Positions 6,018 to 6,100 of a DNA stretch of 6,100 nucleotides are shown here, piece after piece. The DNA is from Chlorobiota bacterium (GTDB lineage Bacteria > Bacteroidota > Bacteroidia > Bacteroidales > B39-G9). Location: positions 1 to 6,100 of the forward strand of contig DAOVJU010000226.1 in the NCBI GenBank assembly GCA_030632095.1, written 5' to 3'. The translations under genes and the position numbers were made by a program. Position 1 is the stretch's first letter, and each line of letters opens with the position of its first letter. Under the pieces are notes generated by a model, which ran no database searches, was not told where the DNA came from, and was given only the letters and a program-made list of their open reading frames with translations.

Positions 6018-6100
6018 ATGGCAAAAATGAAGAAGCAAACGTATGATCTTGAAGAAAGGCTGCTCAGATATTCTGTGCGAATAATTAAGCTTGAAAAGAA
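6018..6100 (+). CDS. Four-helix-bundle protein (23S rRNA intervening-sequence protein family), 5' part
   Basis: Only the first 27 codons are inside the window; the frame is open at the right edge. The start MAKMKKQTYDLEERLLRYSV followed by RIIKLEK matches the first helix of the S23/IVP four-helix-bundle family, whose members usually open with a Tyr-Asp-Leu-Glu-Glu-Arg-type segment and then an Arg-Ile-Ile-Lys-Leu helix; full proteins are about 120 residues. The family was first seen in insertions within 23S rRNA genes, but many Bacteroidota carry free-standing chromosomal copies, as here, since no rRNA sequence is visible. Its biochemical role is unsettled. ATG at 6018 is preferred, but ATG at 6027 (the fourth codon) is also possible. 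The coding region directly follows the heptamer array. Confidence 0.82.
   Translation, partial: MAKMKKQTYDLEERLLRYSVRIIKLEK

Overview
The window looks like a chromosomal piece of an AT-rich member of the Bacteroidota. Three things point there. A 698-residue secreted protein ends in a type IX secretion (T9SS) sorting domain. Promoter-like sites fit the Bacteroidota pattern (TTTG, about 20 bases, TAnnTTTG), and the one upstream of metF matches it exactly. Most starts lack a Shine-Dalgarno sequence and sit behind A/T-rich leaders. Only the 60-residue membrane protein has a clear AGGAG. I see no rRNA, tRNA, CRISPR array or intact insertion sequence.

Left part (1-1661): the last 33 codons of an unidentified protein, then a small conserved membrane protein (218-400), converging on a multi-pass DUF418/YeiB-family membrane protein on the minus strand (438-1661). 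The two stop codons are 37 bases apart, with a weak hairpin and an A/T tract between them. Middle part (1662-3262): a 457-base divergent spacer holds small hairpins, an imperfect direct repeat spaced by 33 bases and a good promoter for metF. That gene (2119-3072) encodes 5,10-methylenetetrahydrofolate reductase, the one housekeeping enzyme in the window.

Right part (3263-6100): the 698-residue T9SS cargo protein is followed after 60 bases by a small lipoprotein, and after 11 more bases by a 35-codon reading frame that starts like a signal peptide. These three may form one transcription unit that exports proteins to the cell surface. The third frame ends inside a 9-bp inverted repeat of higher G+C than its surroundings, which suggests that a palindromic element or deletion cut the gene short. 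Next come four tandem copies of a GAACATC-like heptamer, directly before the start of a four-helix-bundle protein of the 23S rRNA intervening-sequence (IVP) family, which runs off the window.

I see no complete new defence or metabolic system. The less ordinary parts are the unclassified T9SS protein, whose two ends resemble the two halves of a glutamine-amidotransferase-like fold, and the palindrome / heptamer / IVP block at the right edge, which looks like a mobile or recently rearranged junction.
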